The notes: generated by a model not told the origin, from the letters alone. DNA of 64,000 nt from CAVQBP01 sp963848195 (GCA_963848195.1 CAWKCY010000011.1:124001-188000); one strand, 5' to 3'; positions 8,464-16,542 are shown, counted from the first letter of the stretch. Program-made: numbers and translations.

Positions 8464-10164
8464 ATGGATATTCAAAATAAAACTGTTTTAATATTAGGGG
8501 GCTGGGGACTTGTGGGGAACGCCATTTCCAGAAAACTTGTTAACGAGAACCCAAGAAACCTTATTATTACCTCTCTTAAATATTCAGAAGCTAAGGAGGC
8601 TGTTGAAAAGCTGGAAATTGAGTTTCCTAATAAAAGTAAAGGTTTTTTCATTCCTTGGGGAGGAGATATTTTCGTTAGAAATGAATTTAAGGATTTAAAT
8701 AGAGCTAATATAATTACTGATGCAGAGAAACGGAAGGTTATAATTTCTGATACTCTTGATGAATTAAATGATGAAATCTTAAATAATTCTTCAATTTTTC
8801 GTTTGCTTACTTTATACAGCCCGGATATTATAATCGACTGTATAAATACTGCAACCGCTATTGCATATCAGGATATATATACTTCTTACAGAAGCATCAG
8901 CCGTGCAATTAAAAATAAAGTTTCTTATGAAGAGCTTGTTGAAGAATCTGAAAAAATGCTAAGTACCCTTTATATTCCCCAATTGATTAGACATGTTCAG
9001 ATTTTATATAATACTATGAGCATTGTAAAAACTGAACTTTATCTAAAAATCGGAACAAGCGGAACCGGCGGTATGGGATTGAATATCCCTTATACTCACA
9101 GTGAAGAAAAACCATCAAGGGTCCTCTTAAGTAAATCTGCAATCGCAGGAGCTCACACTCTTCTTCTGTTTTTGATGGCACGAACTCCGGAAGGCCCAAT
9201 TACAAAAGAAATTAAACCAACTGGGGCAATTGCATGGAAAAGAATCGAATTCGGTGAAATTAAAAAAAGAGGTGAATCTATTAAACTGCTGGATATACCT
9301 ATGACTGAAGCTATCCCACTTATTGATAAATTTATTATCTGTTCTGATAAGCAGTACAGAACTACTGGTAATGTTTTGAAATCTGTCTTCATTGATACTG
9401 GCGAAAACGGGATTTTTTCAAAAGGAGAGTTTGAAACTATTACTGCTCAGAAACAAATGGAATTCCTTACCCCTGAAGAAATAGCAGATGTTTCCATTTA
9501 TGAAATTAAGGGAGGGAATACAGGTCATGATATCGTCAGCTCTCTGGACCATGCTACAATGGAACCAACATACAGAGCTGGTTATATGCAGCATATGGCT
9601 GTAGAGAAAATGGCAGAATTGGAAGAAGAGAATAACGTAAGCAGTGTTGCCTTTGAATTGCTCGGTCCTCCACGTTTATCAAAGCTTCTTTATGAAATTT
9701 ATTTGATTAAACAATTCTGTAAGACTATGTTCGATGTTCTTAATACTCCTGCCGATGAATTAACTGAAAAATGTTTCAATTTAATTGGAAATGATGAAAA
9801 ATTAAGAAGTGAAATAATTTCTATCGGAATCCCGATACTTCTTCCCAAAGGAGATTATTTATTACGCGGAAACAATATAAAAATACCCGCTTTCAGAGGC
9901 GAAAATGCTCTGGATATAAATAAAGAAAATATAGACCGCTGGGCTAATGAAGGATGGGTGGATTTAAGAACAGCAAATATGATTAAATGGCAAAACAGAA
10001 TTAAAGAATTAATTGAAGAAGTAGAATCAATTCCTTCCATCGATTCAAGTTCAATGCATGTAAGGACAAAAGCATACTGGAAAAATTTTGAAGAAATAAA
10101 TATCGGGAAAATATGCAGCTGGCTTTTCATCCATGAAGAACATGGCAAAAGAATGAAAGCATAA
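8464..10164 (+). CDS. SDR-type NAD(P)-binding protein, large form
   Basis: A 566-residue cytoplasmic protein whose N-terminus is a Rossmann fold: VLILGGWGLVG at 8-18 gives the GGxGLVG dinucleotide loop, and SPDIIIDCINTATA near 119-132 resembles the strand-4 region of short-chain dehydrogenases/epimerases. The rest, rich in conserved-looking segments such as GTSGTGGMGLNIPYTHSEEKP and LDHATMEPTYRAGYMQHMA, is much longer than a classical SDR and I do not recognise a specific enzyme. It stands alone on the plus strand against the neighbouring minus-strand genes. The ATG has no clear Shine-Dalgarno. Oxidoreductase or epimerase activity is plausible but unproven. Confidence 0.8.
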   Translation: MDIQNKTVLILGGWGLVGNAISRKLVNENPRNLIITSLKYSEAKEAVEKLEIEFPNKSKGFFIPWGGDIFVRNEFKDLNRANIITDAEKRKVIISDTLDELNDEILNNSSIFRLLTLYSPDIIIDCINTATAIAYQDIYTSYRSISRAIKNKVSYEELVEESEKMLSTLYIPQLIRHVQILYNTMSIVKTELYLKIGTSGTGGMGLNIPYTHSEEKPSRVLLSKSAIAGAHTLLLFLMARTPEGPITKEIKPTGAIAWKRIEFGEIKKRGESIKLLDIPMTEAIPLIDKFIICSDKQYRTTGNVLKSVFIDTGENGIFSKGEFETITAQKQMEFLTPEEIADVSIYEIKGGNTGHDIVSSLDHATMEPTYRAGYMQHMAVEKMAELEEENNVSSVAFELLGPPRLSKLLYEIYLIKQFCKTMFDVLNTPADELTEKCFNLIGNDEKLRSEIISIGIPILLPKGDYLLRGNNIKIPAFRGENALDINKENIDRWANEGWVDLRTANMIKWQNRIKELIEEVESIPSIDSSSMHVRTKAYWKNFEEINIGKICSWLFIHEEHGKRMKA

Positions 10165-10190
10165 TACCATTTTATGACATACTCTGTTTT

Positions 10191-10248
10191 GTCATTCTGA
10201 ACGTAACGAAGTGGAGTGCCTGTCCCGCTTTTTGCGGGGAAGAATCTC
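10191..10248. repeat. CATTCTGAAC dispersed repeat with CCCGC hairpin
   Basis: A copy of the GTCATTCTGAACG-AACGAAGTGGAG-AAGAATCTC repeat, also present at 8249-8306, 57728-57769 and, degenerate, near 45746. Here it includes a CCCGC-TTTTT-GCGGG hairpin. It lies exactly between two convergent genes and overlaps the 3' end of the minus-strand hemerythrin-like gene, coding its last 18 residues and its stop. Confidence 0.8.
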
Positions 10249-10668
10249 CAGCTCCTCCATTTCCTTCTCGGAAAGTACCCGCTGGATTTTCTCAAATAAA
10301 ATCCGCTCTTCTTTTCTTATATGCTCCTGAAGCAAAGTTCCCAACTTATCAAGTTTACTTTCAATATTGCTTTTTTCTCTTAAGGACTCCACTAATTTTT
10401 CAATTTCTTTATGCTCTTTTATTATCTCATCAAAAAGATTATCTATCTCTTCATCCTTTCCTTTTACAGCGGGCAGAATAATATTTTCTTCAAGATAAAA
10501 ATGATGAAGCAGGTCATTTTCATAAAAATTAATCGTATAATCCTTTTTCCCTTCAATATCACTCGGCAGGTTTTTCAATTCCGGAGCATTCTTTTTAATT
10601 AACTGTGCAAGCTGCAGTCCGTGATAATGATCCTGCGAGATTAAAATTAAGCTTTTATGCCGCTTCAT
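10192..10668 (-). CDS. Hemerythrin-like (HHE) protein
   Basis: A four-helix hemerythrin-like protein of 158 residues. Candidate di-iron ligands are His14/His16 (DHYH), His55-His56 and Glu60 (HHFYLE), His86 and His116/Glu120 (HIRKE), in the right order and spacing for an HHE domain. Such proteins bind O2 or NO, or sense redox state; the nearby NO reductase, truncated haemoglobin and RIC genes suggest a role in NO or oxygen handling. The last 18 residues (from EILPRKKRDR on) are read from a dispersed repeat, so the original protein probably ended near residue 140. The minisatellite at 10687-10770 lies just upstream. Confidence 0.88.
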   Translation of the reverse strand: MKRHKSLILISQDHYHGLQLAQLIKKNAPELKNLPSDIEGKKDYTINFYENDLLHHFYLEENIILPAVKGKDEEIDNLFDEIIKEHKEIEKLVESLREKSNIESKLDKLGTLLQEHIRKEERILFEKIQRVLSEKEMEELEILPRKKRDRHSTSLRSE

Positions 10669-10686
10669 ATTTCCATCCTAAAATCA

Positions 10687-10770
10687 TCCATTCACCCATT
10701 CCACCACTCCATCATTCCACCACTCCAACATTCCATCACTCCAACATTCCATCACTCCACCCCTCCACCA
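10687..10770. repeat. CCATTCCACCACT minisatellite
   Basis: About 84 bases built from variants of CATTCCATCACTCCA with no coding sense, filling the gap between the hemerythrin-like gene and the truncated haemoglobin gene. It resembles the other simple repeats at 7036, 25701 and 60831 in position (gene junction) but not in sequence. Confidence 0.75.
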
Positions 10771-10782
10771 CAGAAAAATATT

Positions 10783-11196
10783 TCAATTATCATGTTTATA
10801 CATCCCAATCTTAGCTTCATCATCTTTTATCACTTTAATTTTATATTGAAATATTTCTGCAATTGTATTTGCTCTTAATTTCGCTTCTTTGGCAACCTCA
10901 CCAGAAAAATTTTCATCAAGGGTTTCTTCAAAAAGTTTTACCCATCGGTCAAAATGTTTTTTTTCAATCGGTAAATATAAATGAACATCGAACGGTTGCC
11001 CTTTATAAGTTTTTGTTCCCAGCAAAATACTGCTCCAAAAATTATACATCACTGGCAGATGCATTTTCCAGTCAACTTTTGAAAGATCATTAAATATCCA
11101 TGATAGCAAATCATCTTTATTCACTCTTTCATAAAACCTGTCAACCAGCAATTTAATATCATCAAAGGATTTAATATCTTTATTGGAATTACCCAT
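10783..11196 (-). CDS. Group III truncated haemoglobin
   Basis: A 137-residue globin with the hallmarks of group III (trHbP): VDRFYERVNKDDLLSWIF at 18-35, DWKMHLPVMYNFWSSILLG at 42-60, and HLYLPIEKKHFDRWVKLF at 72-89. His72 is the likely proximal haem ligand and Trp85 the conserved tryptophan of helix G. Group III proteins such as Campylobacter Ctb bind O2 and NO tightly and are linked to nitrosative stress. The gene lies 107 bases after qNOR on the same strand, behind a terminator, so it may be read from its own promoter or by read-through. Confidence 0.92.
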   Translation of the reverse strand: MGNSNKDIKSFDDIKLLVDRFYERVNKDDLLSWIFNDLSKVDWKMHLPVMYNFWSSILLGTKTYKGQPFDVHLYLPIEKKHFDRWVKLFEETLDENFSGEVAKEAKLRANTIAEIFQYKIKVIKDDEAKIGMYKHDN

Positions 11197-11260
11197 AATA
11201 CCTGCCGGAAAAATAATAACCCAAGCTTTTCTACAATGTAAAAAATAATTAACAATAAAA

Positions 11261-11291
11261 GCAAGCCCTATTTAGAAAAAATGGGGCTTGC
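11261..11291 (-). terminator. Terminator after the NO reductase gene
   Basis: GCAAGCCC and GGGCTTGC form a perfect 8-bp stem 13 bases past the qNOR stop codon. On the minus strand it is followed by TTTTATTG, which is consistent with intrinsic termination between qNOR and the truncated haemoglobin gene. Confidence 0.8.
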
Positions 11292-11303
11292 GACTAATAT
11301 TTA

Positions 11304-13613
11304 TTATGCGTTTTTATAATCAAGATCTTCACTAACTGTTTCCGGGTATTCTTCTGTTATACTGTAAGGTACCTTTTTTAACGACCAGCCGGTTTTCAAC
11401 CCAATAATAAAATATGCAAGAGAAACAACTCCTGATGAGAATACCACATCACCAATAACTCTAAGCCACCTGAAGGTGCTCATAGTTGAAGACTGCAAGA
11501 AATCTGCGGAACGGGCAAACCAAAGACCCTTTTCAACACTTGCAAGTGTTTGTCCTAAACCTACTGGCAAAGCACTCAGCAATACCATCAAGGCAAGACC
11601 GATATTAAGTGCCCAAAAGGAATACTTAATTGCTCCATCTTTCCACTCCTTCTGTGCAGATAATCCTTTCAATGCAAAAAGCATTAAACCGATACCCAGC
11701 ATTCCATAAACCCCAAATAATGCAGTATGACCATGTACTTGAGTTGTATTCAATCCCTGCATGTAATAAAGTGCAATGGGAGGATTAATCAGGAATCCAA
11801 AAATTCCCGCACCTACTAGATTCCAGAATGCAACAGCTATAAAGCAATAGATTGGCCATTTATAAGCTTTTATCCAATGTGTTGACCTGCTCAAATTCAA
11901 ATTATGGTATGCTTCAAATCCCAATAGTACAAGAGGAACAACTTCCAGCGCGCTGAATGTTGATCCCACAGCCATTATTGCTGTCGGAGTTCCGGTAAAA
12001 TAAAGATGGTGTAACGTTCCCAGAATACCGCCGGCTAAAAATATTATTGTTGAAAATAGTACTGTCGAAGTAGCCATTTTAATTCTCAACAACCCTAATC
12101 TGACAAAAAGGAACGCTATGGTTACTGTAGCAAAAACTTCAAAGAACCCTTCTACCCAAAGATGTACTACCCACCACCTCCAGTATTCGGTAATTGCAAG
12201 ATTAGTCTGCCTTCCCCACATTAATCCGGCTCCGTAAAATGCAGCTATGGCTGAAGCAGAGATTACAAATAATGTAATAAGTTGTTTATTCTCACCTGGT
12301 TTTTTTAATGCTGGTTTAATTGCTCTTACCAATAAAAACAGCCATATAAATAATCCCGCAAATAAAAATATCTGCCAGAATCTTCCTAGATCAACATATT
12401 CTAACCCCTGATGACCGAACCAGAAATTAGTCTTAAGTCCAAGCTTCTGCATAATTCCCATCCATTCACCGGCAAGTGAACCCACAACGATTATAAGAAG
12501 TGCAACGAATAAAATATTTACTCCTGCTCTCTGAAATTTAGGTTCATAACCCGAAATAGCCGGTGCAATATAAAGACCGGTTGCCAGCCAGGAAGTAGCT
12601 ATCCAGAATAACGCAATTTGAATATGCCATGTGCGGCTTGCAGAATAAGGTAAAATTTTGGCCAGCGGTATTCCATAAAATCCGGCACCTTCAACACTAT
12701 AATGTGCTGTTATCATACCCATAACTATCTGAAGTAAAATTAGCCCCGCAACTACCCAAAAGAATTTCAGCGTTGCCTTCATTGATGGAGTTGGAGCTAA
12801 GTTTAAAAGAGGATCCTTTTCCGGGTAAAATTCAGGCTCACTTCTTTCATCCTTGTTTTTAGCATAATATGCAGCAAGTCCTCCTATACCCGCTAAAAGC
12901 AGAATCACACTAAATCCGGTCCATAAAATTAATGAACCGGTTGGTTTGTTTGCGACTAATTCCTCATGAGGCCAATTATTAGTATATGTTATCTCCTCTC
13001 CGGGTCTGTTTGTCGAAGCAGTCCATGAGGTCCAAAAGAAAAATGAATTTAAAGGTTTTAATCTGGAAGGATCTTTAATAGCATTTGCAGGAACAGCATA
13101 AGCTTCTCTTAATTTTTCAAACTTTGGATCATTTGTAAATAGTGAATTATAATGCTTGCTTATTTCCTGAAAAGCTTTAACTTCAACATCGGAAAGCGTA
13201 ACATTACCTGTTTTCGGATCATAAGTATTAGTCCGTAACTCTTTTTGAAGTCGGACTTTTAATCCTGCCTGCTGCTCCTCGGAAATTTCATTATAAGGTT
13301 TATTATATACCTCTTTAGCAAAAGTATCCAGAATGAAAACAGCTTCTCTATGCAGCCAGTCAGCACTCCAGTCCGGAGCAACGTAAGAACCATGTCCCCA
13401 GATACTGCCTGTTTCCTGACCTCCAATTGATTCCCAAACATTCTGACCATCTTTTATTTCCTGATCGGTAATTATTGTCTTCCCTTCTTTTGAAATATAT
13501 TTAACCGGAATAGGCGGACTCTGCTGATAAATTTCTACTCCCATATATCCCAATCCTGCAAATGAAACAACTAAAACTACAATAAATCCGATCCATAATT
13601 TTCTGTAATTCAT
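11304..13613 (-). CDS. norZ: Quinol-dependent nitric oxide reductase (qNOR)
   Basis: Membrane-bound reductase that turns 2 NO into N2O using quinol electrons. 769 residues, the normal size for qNOR, in which a NorC-like periplasmic segment (about 30-220, with SIGGQETGSIWGHGSYVAPD) is fused to a 12-helix NorB core. Core histidines are visible in TWHIQIALFWIATSW, VVHLWVEGFFEVF (FeB His plus the catalytic Glu), LGTLHHLYFTGTP (FeB His pair) and QVHGHTALFGVYG (haem ligands). There is no CxxCH haem c site, which separates it from cytochrome-c-linked cNOR. It follows the RIC gene by 30 bases and closes the NO-responsive operon. No nitrite reductase is in the window, so detoxification is as likely as denitrification. 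Confidence 0.97.
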   Translation of the reverse strand: MNYRKLWIGFIVVLVVSFAGLGYMGVEIYQQSPPIPVKYISKEGKTIITDQEIKDGQNVWESIGGQETGSIWGHGSYVAPDWSADWLHREAVFILDTFAKEVYNKPYNEISEEQQAGLKVRLQKELRTNTYDPKTGNVTLSDVEVKAFQEISKHYNSLFTNDPKFEKLREAYAVPANAIKDPSRLKPLNSFFFWTSWTASTNRPGEEITYTNNWPHEELVANKPTGSLILWTGFSVILLLAGIGGLAAYYAKNKDERSEPEFYPEKDPLLNLAPTPSMKATLKFFWVVAGLILLQIVMGMITAHYSVEGAGFYGIPLAKILPYSASRTWHIQIALFWIATSWLATGLYIAPAISGYEPKFQRAGVNILFVALLIIVVGSLAGEWMGIMQKLGLKTNFWFGHQGLEYVDLGRFWQIFLFAGLFIWLFLLVRAIKPALKKPGENKQLITLFVISASAIAAFYGAGLMWGRQTNLAITEYWRWWVVHLWVEGFFEVFATVTIAFLFVRLGLLRIKMATSTVLFSTIIFLAGGILGTLHHLYFTGTPTAIMAVGSTFSALEVVPLVLLGFEAYHNLNLSRSTHWIKAYKWPIYCFIAVAFWNLVGAGIFGFLINPPIALYYMQGLNTTQVHGHTALFGVYGMLGIGLMLFALKGLSAQKEWKDGAIKYSFWALNIGLALMVLLSALPVGLGQTLASVEKGLWFARSADFLQSSTMSTFRWLRVIGDVVFSSGVVSLAYFIIGLKTGWSLKKVPYSITEEYPETVSEDLDYKNA

Positions 13614-13643
13614 TTCTTCCTCTTATAAAATTTAAATAATCAT

Positions 13644-14198
13644 TTATTTATTAAACATTTTATTTTCCAGTTCAATCGCGCGGGGAAAAAGAATATTATT
13701 TTCGAGATGAACATGCTTATGCAAATCTTCTTCAAAATCTTTTAATTCTTTGTAATAGACTTTGAAGGTATTGCAGGCTTCAGCCGGAGGTGTATACTCA
13801 TTGGTTAAATTTCTAATTTCACCCAATAAATTTCCGGCAGATTCATGTTCCAGCTCCATCATTTGAATTGGATTTTTTATAGTACCGAAAAAGGGCTGTT
13901 CGGCAATTCCGGCATTCTTTTCAGTTTTTACTAAATATTTAATATAGGGGAAAAGCAATTGTTCTTCTTTCATCATATGCTGCTTTAAATCTTTGTAAAC
14001 GATAGAAAAATTGTTTGCAATACTTATAACTTCGGGATGGTTCTCACCATGCTTAGAAGCTATCTTTTCAGCATGCGCTGAAATAACCGGGATTATTTCT
14101 CTTACATATTTGTGATGCACATTTACTATATAATCTGCCAAAAAATCCAGATCCCATTGATAATATTGCTCCTCCCTCTCAGGTCGAATTATTCTCAT
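13644..14198 (-). CDS. RIC/YtfE/ScdA-type iron-sulfur repair protein, di-iron domain
   Basis: Hemerythrin-like C-terminal part of the repair-of-iron-centres (RIC) family, 184 residues. Typical segments are WDLDFLADYIVNVHHKYVRE at 15-34, DLKQHMMKEEQLLFPYI at 70-86, MELEHESAGNLL at 114-125 and HKHVHLENNILFPRA near 160-174, which supply the His and Glu ligands of the di-iron site. The usual N-terminal ScdA domain is not fused but sits in the preceding frame, overlapping by 20 bases. Members repair Fe-S clusters damaged by NO or peroxide. The internal ATG lacks a good Shine-Dalgarno, so it relies on coupling, a frameshift, or a sequencing error. Confidence 0.88.
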   Translation of the reverse strand: MRIIRPEREEQYYQWDLDFLADYIVNVHHKYVREIIPVISAHAEKIASKHGENHPEVISIANNFSIVYKDLKQHMMKEEQLLFPYIKYLVKTEKNAGIAEQPFFGTIKNPIQMMELEHESAGNLLGEIRNLTNEYTPPAEACNTFKVYYKELKDFEEDLHKHVHLENNILFPRAIELENKMFNK

Positions 14199-14406
14199 CC
14201 AGCTTTTCCAGTTGTGTCAATACTTCCTCTGCATTCACTCCTTTTTCTTCACAGGCGTCCGGAATTGATTTCTTTCCATGACAACAAAAGTCTAAACCAA
14301 ATTTCTCAAATACTGCAGCAGACTTATAGTTCTTTGTTACAATATCCGATAAAGTTAAACCGGTTACATTCTCACTAACCAATTTTTCATCTAAAGATTC
14401 CATCAT
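14179..14406 (-). CDS. ScdA_N (DUF542) domain of the RIC protein, separate frame
   Basis: A 75-residue protein holding only the ScdA_N/DUF542 domain. It shows the family core LTLSDIVTKNYKSAAVFEKF followed by the conserved Cys pair in GLDFCCHGKKSI. In most bacteria this domain is the N-terminus of RIC, forming one protein of about 240 residues. Here the frame stops and the di-iron domain begins in another frame within an ATG-containing 20-base overlap. Removing one T from the AATT just before would join the two. It could be a real two-gene form with translational coupling, but the fused form is the common one. Confidence 0.85.
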   Translation of the reverse strand: MMESLDEKLVSENVTGLTLSDIVTKNYKSAAVFEKFGLDFCCHGKKSIPDACEEKGVNAEEVLTQLEKLDENNST

Positions 14407-14436
14407 ATCTCCTTTATTTTATTATTTTTTATGTTT

Positions 14437-15642
14437 TTATTTAATATTGTTATCTAATATACCACCAGCGGCTTCTTTATTGAATTTTTCTACCGCTGCT
14501 GCTCCTCTCGGATGCCCGTATGAGTCCATATATTTATAATGATGCAGATATTCTTTTGCCGTTATATCATTCTGCCAATGACCGGTCAATATCCCGATTC
14601 CGGTTACTATCATAAAAATTACCGCAATTGCTATTGCAAGTACCCTCTTGGAAACTTTTTTCTTTGTTACTATAGATTCTAAATCGAGTGTATCTGCAAC
14701 AGGACAAGCATCTACACAGCTCATACATGTTGAACATTCGTCTGACCATACTGTAATTACTTTATCAACCTTAATGGATGAAGGACAAGCCTTTGCACAT
14801 AATCCACAGTCTATGCAGCTTACAGGATTTCGCTTGATCTTGTGAGGACTTAAAAATGATATCAGCCCGAGTAATGCTCCATAAGGACACAGAAACCTGC
14901 ACCAGAAATTTCTTATAAAAATTGAGAGGATAAATAAAACTGATAATATTATTAAAGCTATTTGTGATAAATCAGCAAAGAAATAATACATCTTAAGGTC
15001 AGCTACCTGGTTGTATGGACTATCAAGAAATGCTTTAACTGCAACCGTAGTCATTAAAAAGAAGACTGAAAAGAAAAGAAATGCCAGAAGTAAATACTTA
15101 ATGCTTCTTAAAGGGTAGTCAAGCCATTTAGGCAATTTAGTTTTAATGTTCTTCTTAAATATCTTTTTAAGAAGTTTTTCTCCAAAATCCCCTACTAATT
15201 CCGAGATATAACCAACCGGACATAACCAGCTGCAGAATGATTTCCCGAACACTAACGATACTAGAACAATAGCCAGAAATATAAATAATCCTGCAGGATG
15301 TGCCGGATGAATTTCCCCCGTTGTTATAAAAAGATAAAAACTCATCAAAGAACTAATAGGCAGAAAACCATCAACACCCGGAGGTCTGCTGAAATATTCT
15401 GCCGCTCCATTTGTCTGAAGGTATCTTGTGAATAAAAAGAACTCAACTCCAATCCATAAGCAAAGGAGAGCAAATGCACTCTGAATAATAAATCTGTATT
15501 TCTGAATCGGCTTTTCTGTATTACGTTTAATTTTTTTCTTCTTTTTTCCCGATTGAACTGACTTCTTAAACGATTTGTCATCACTAGATAAAGAATTTAT
15601 TTCCATTTCCTTCACTTCCATATGCTCTTCATTTTCTTTCAT
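14437..15642 (-). CDS. NapH/CcoG-like membrane 4Fe-4S protein
   Basis: Integral membrane iron-sulfur protein; about 401 residues if it starts at the ATG at 15642. There are five or so helices and the two CxxxCP motifs of the NapH/NosR/MauN group (FCSWLCP and WCRFLCP). A C-terminal ferredoxin domain follows with two clusters: CIDCGLCAKACP and CSTCMSCVDACP. Such proteins pass electrons from quinol or ferredoxin to periplasmic enzymes. An open frame extends 12 codons further, to 15678, but those codons overlap a palindrome that matches the Rrf2 operator, and no Shine-Dalgarno precedes 15678, so I prefer the internal start. It is the first structural gene after the regulator and probably supports the NO reductase or RIC. 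Confidence 0.88.
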   Translation of the reverse strand: MKENEEHMEVKEMEINSLSSDDKSFKKSVQSGKKKKKIKRNTEKPIQKYRFIIQSAFALLCLWIGVEFFLFTRYLQTNGAAEYFSRPPGVDGFLPISSLMSFYLFITTGEIHPAHPAGLFIFLAIVLVSLVFGKSFCSWLCPVGYISELVGDFGEKLLKKIFKKNIKTKLPKWLDYPLRSIKYLLLAFLFFSVFFLMTTVAVKAFLDSPYNQVADLKMYYFFADLSQIALIILSVLFILSIFIRNFWCRFLCPYGALLGLISFLSPHKIKRNPVSCIDCGLCAKACPSSIKVDKVITVWSDECSTCMSCVDACPVADTLDLESIVTKKKVSKRVLAIAIAVIFMIVTGIGILTGHWQNDITAKEYLHHYKYMDSYGHPRGAAAVEKFNKEAAGGILDNNIK

Positions 15643-15650
15643 ATTTATTA

Positions 15651-15674
15651 TATTCGGATAATTTTGTCTGGTTA
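15651..15674. promoter_or_regulatory. Second Rrf2-type operator, before the 4Fe-4S gene
   Basis: This 24-base segment matches the palindrome in front of the Rrf2 gene at 20 of 24 positions, with the same centre and spacing: half-sites TATTCGGA and TCTGGTTA against TAATCAGA and TCTGATTA. It ends 8 bases before the preferred ATG of the iron-sulfur gene, nearly the same distance as the first copy. It is likely the site through which the regulator controls the NO operon. Confidence 0.7.
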
Positions 15675-15692
15675 TCATATAAAAAAATTTGA

Positions 15693-16124
15693 TTATAAAT
15701 TTTTAACTTTTTTTAAGGTCTTTTCTTTAAACTGATCCAATGTCTCATCTGTTAACATGTTATATGTCTTCATTCTTAATTCTCCCCATTTATCATGTAA
15801 GGGACAAGGATTTTCCGGCGAGCATTTCGGGAAACCTAATACGCAGCTATTAAACATATCCAAACCATCAATTGCACCAACGATATCAATAAGTCTTATT
15901 CTCTTCGGATCTTTCGCCAAAGCAAAGCCGCCGGATTTTCCCTTTTTTGAATAAACCAAGCCACTATCGGTCAAATTCTGTAGAATTTTTGAGACAAACT
16001 CTTTCGGAATATTCAGTCTTTTTGCGATCTCTTCTGCAGGTATAACCTCTCTGTCCATATTCGCAGCCAGATAAAGAATAGCCTGCAATCCATATTCACA
16101 TTTTTTTGAAAAAATAACTGTCAT
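15693..16124 (-). CDS. Rrf2-family regulator with Cys triad (NsrR/IscR-like)
   Basis: A winged-helix Rrf2 regulator of 143 residues from the preferred ATG at 16124 (MTVIFSKKCEYGLQAILYLA). The DNA-reading helix is in AEEIAKRLNIPKEFVSKILQ and the wing in YSKKGKSGGFAL. Three cysteines in CVLGFPKCSPENPC have the C-x6-C-x5-C spacing of cluster-binding members such as IscR and NsrR, so it probably senses NO or cluster state through an Fe-S centre. An open frame reaches back to 16193, but that extension crosses a promoter and operator. It lies directly upstream of the NO operon and has its own palindrome, so autoregulation is expected. Confidence 0.92.
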   Translation of the reverse strand: MTVIFSKKCEYGLQAILYLAANMDREVIPAEEIAKRLNIPKEFVSKILQNLTDSGLVYSKKGKSGGFALAKDPKRIRLIDIVGAIDGLDMFNSCVLGFPKCSPENPCPLHDKWGELRMKTYNMLTDETLDQFKEKTLKKVKNL

Positions 16125-16128
16125 TTTA

Positions 16129-16152
16129 TAATCAGATAAATTTGTCTGATTA
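16129..16152. promoter_or_regulatory. Near-perfect palindromic operator of the Rrf2 gene
   Basis: A 24-bp inverted repeat with half-sites TAATCAGA and TCTGATTA around TAAATTTG; 11 of 12 base pairs are symmetric. It starts 5 bases upstream of the ATG at 16124 and abuts the predicted -10 box, covering the expected transcription start. This is the placement of a repressor site. It matches the segment at 15651-15674. Confidence 0.85.
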
Positions 16153-16181
16153 AAAATAAGGAAGAAAATATAGTTTGTCAA
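16153..16181 (-). promoter_or_regulatory. Sigma70-like promoter of the Rrf2 gene
   Basis: On the minus strand TTGACA (16181-16176) and TATTTT (16158-16153) are spaced by 17 bases, the ideal distance for a vegetative promoter. The predicted start point falls inside the palindrome at 16129-16152, giving a leader of about 22 bases. Confidence 0.65.
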
Positions 16182-16542
16182 ATTAATTTTCAAAAAAAAT
16201 TAGAGGTAAAAAATAGGAGTAAATTTTTACATAAGATGTTTACATTTATGGTTAGTTGTACATCCAATTTTGAGGATTATGAAAAGTATTCAATGCACAG
16301 ATGAAATAGCCCTTTCTTATTAGGAGCTCTCTTCCTTATAAAATCAATTATACTACCTCTCTGAAACCGTTTTGAAACCGTATTAAAACCGTATTAAAAC
16401 CGTTTTGAAATCGTATTACGCTCTATAATCAATTGCTCTGACAGCGTTCTAAGGATTTCTGTTCTAAGGATTTCTTTGGTTTCAATTATCCCGATATAAA
16501 TGAAAGGTTCTAATATTTTACAATCCTCAAAATTCAATCATA
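16182..16542. repeat. Intergenic region with an 11-bp x5 array and a 15-bp x2 repeat
   Basis: No gene is seen. At 16363-16417 five 11-bp units run head to tail, each a variant of GAAACCGTTTT or AAAACCGTATT. At 16446-16475 GTTCTAAGGATTTCT occurs twice without a gap. Eleven bases is close to one helical turn, so the CCG motifs all face the same side of the DNA, as in arrays of protein-binding sites. No protein can be assigned. Confidence 0.7.

Noticed and set aside
9855..10295. Minus-strand frame overlapping the SDR-like gene end
   Set aside because: Lies antisense to a well-supported gene and ends in the dispersed repeat; no domain.
10605..10878. Plus-strand frames over the CATTCCA minisatellite
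   Set aside because: Open only because the repeat lacks stops; product is His/Ser/Pro repeats.
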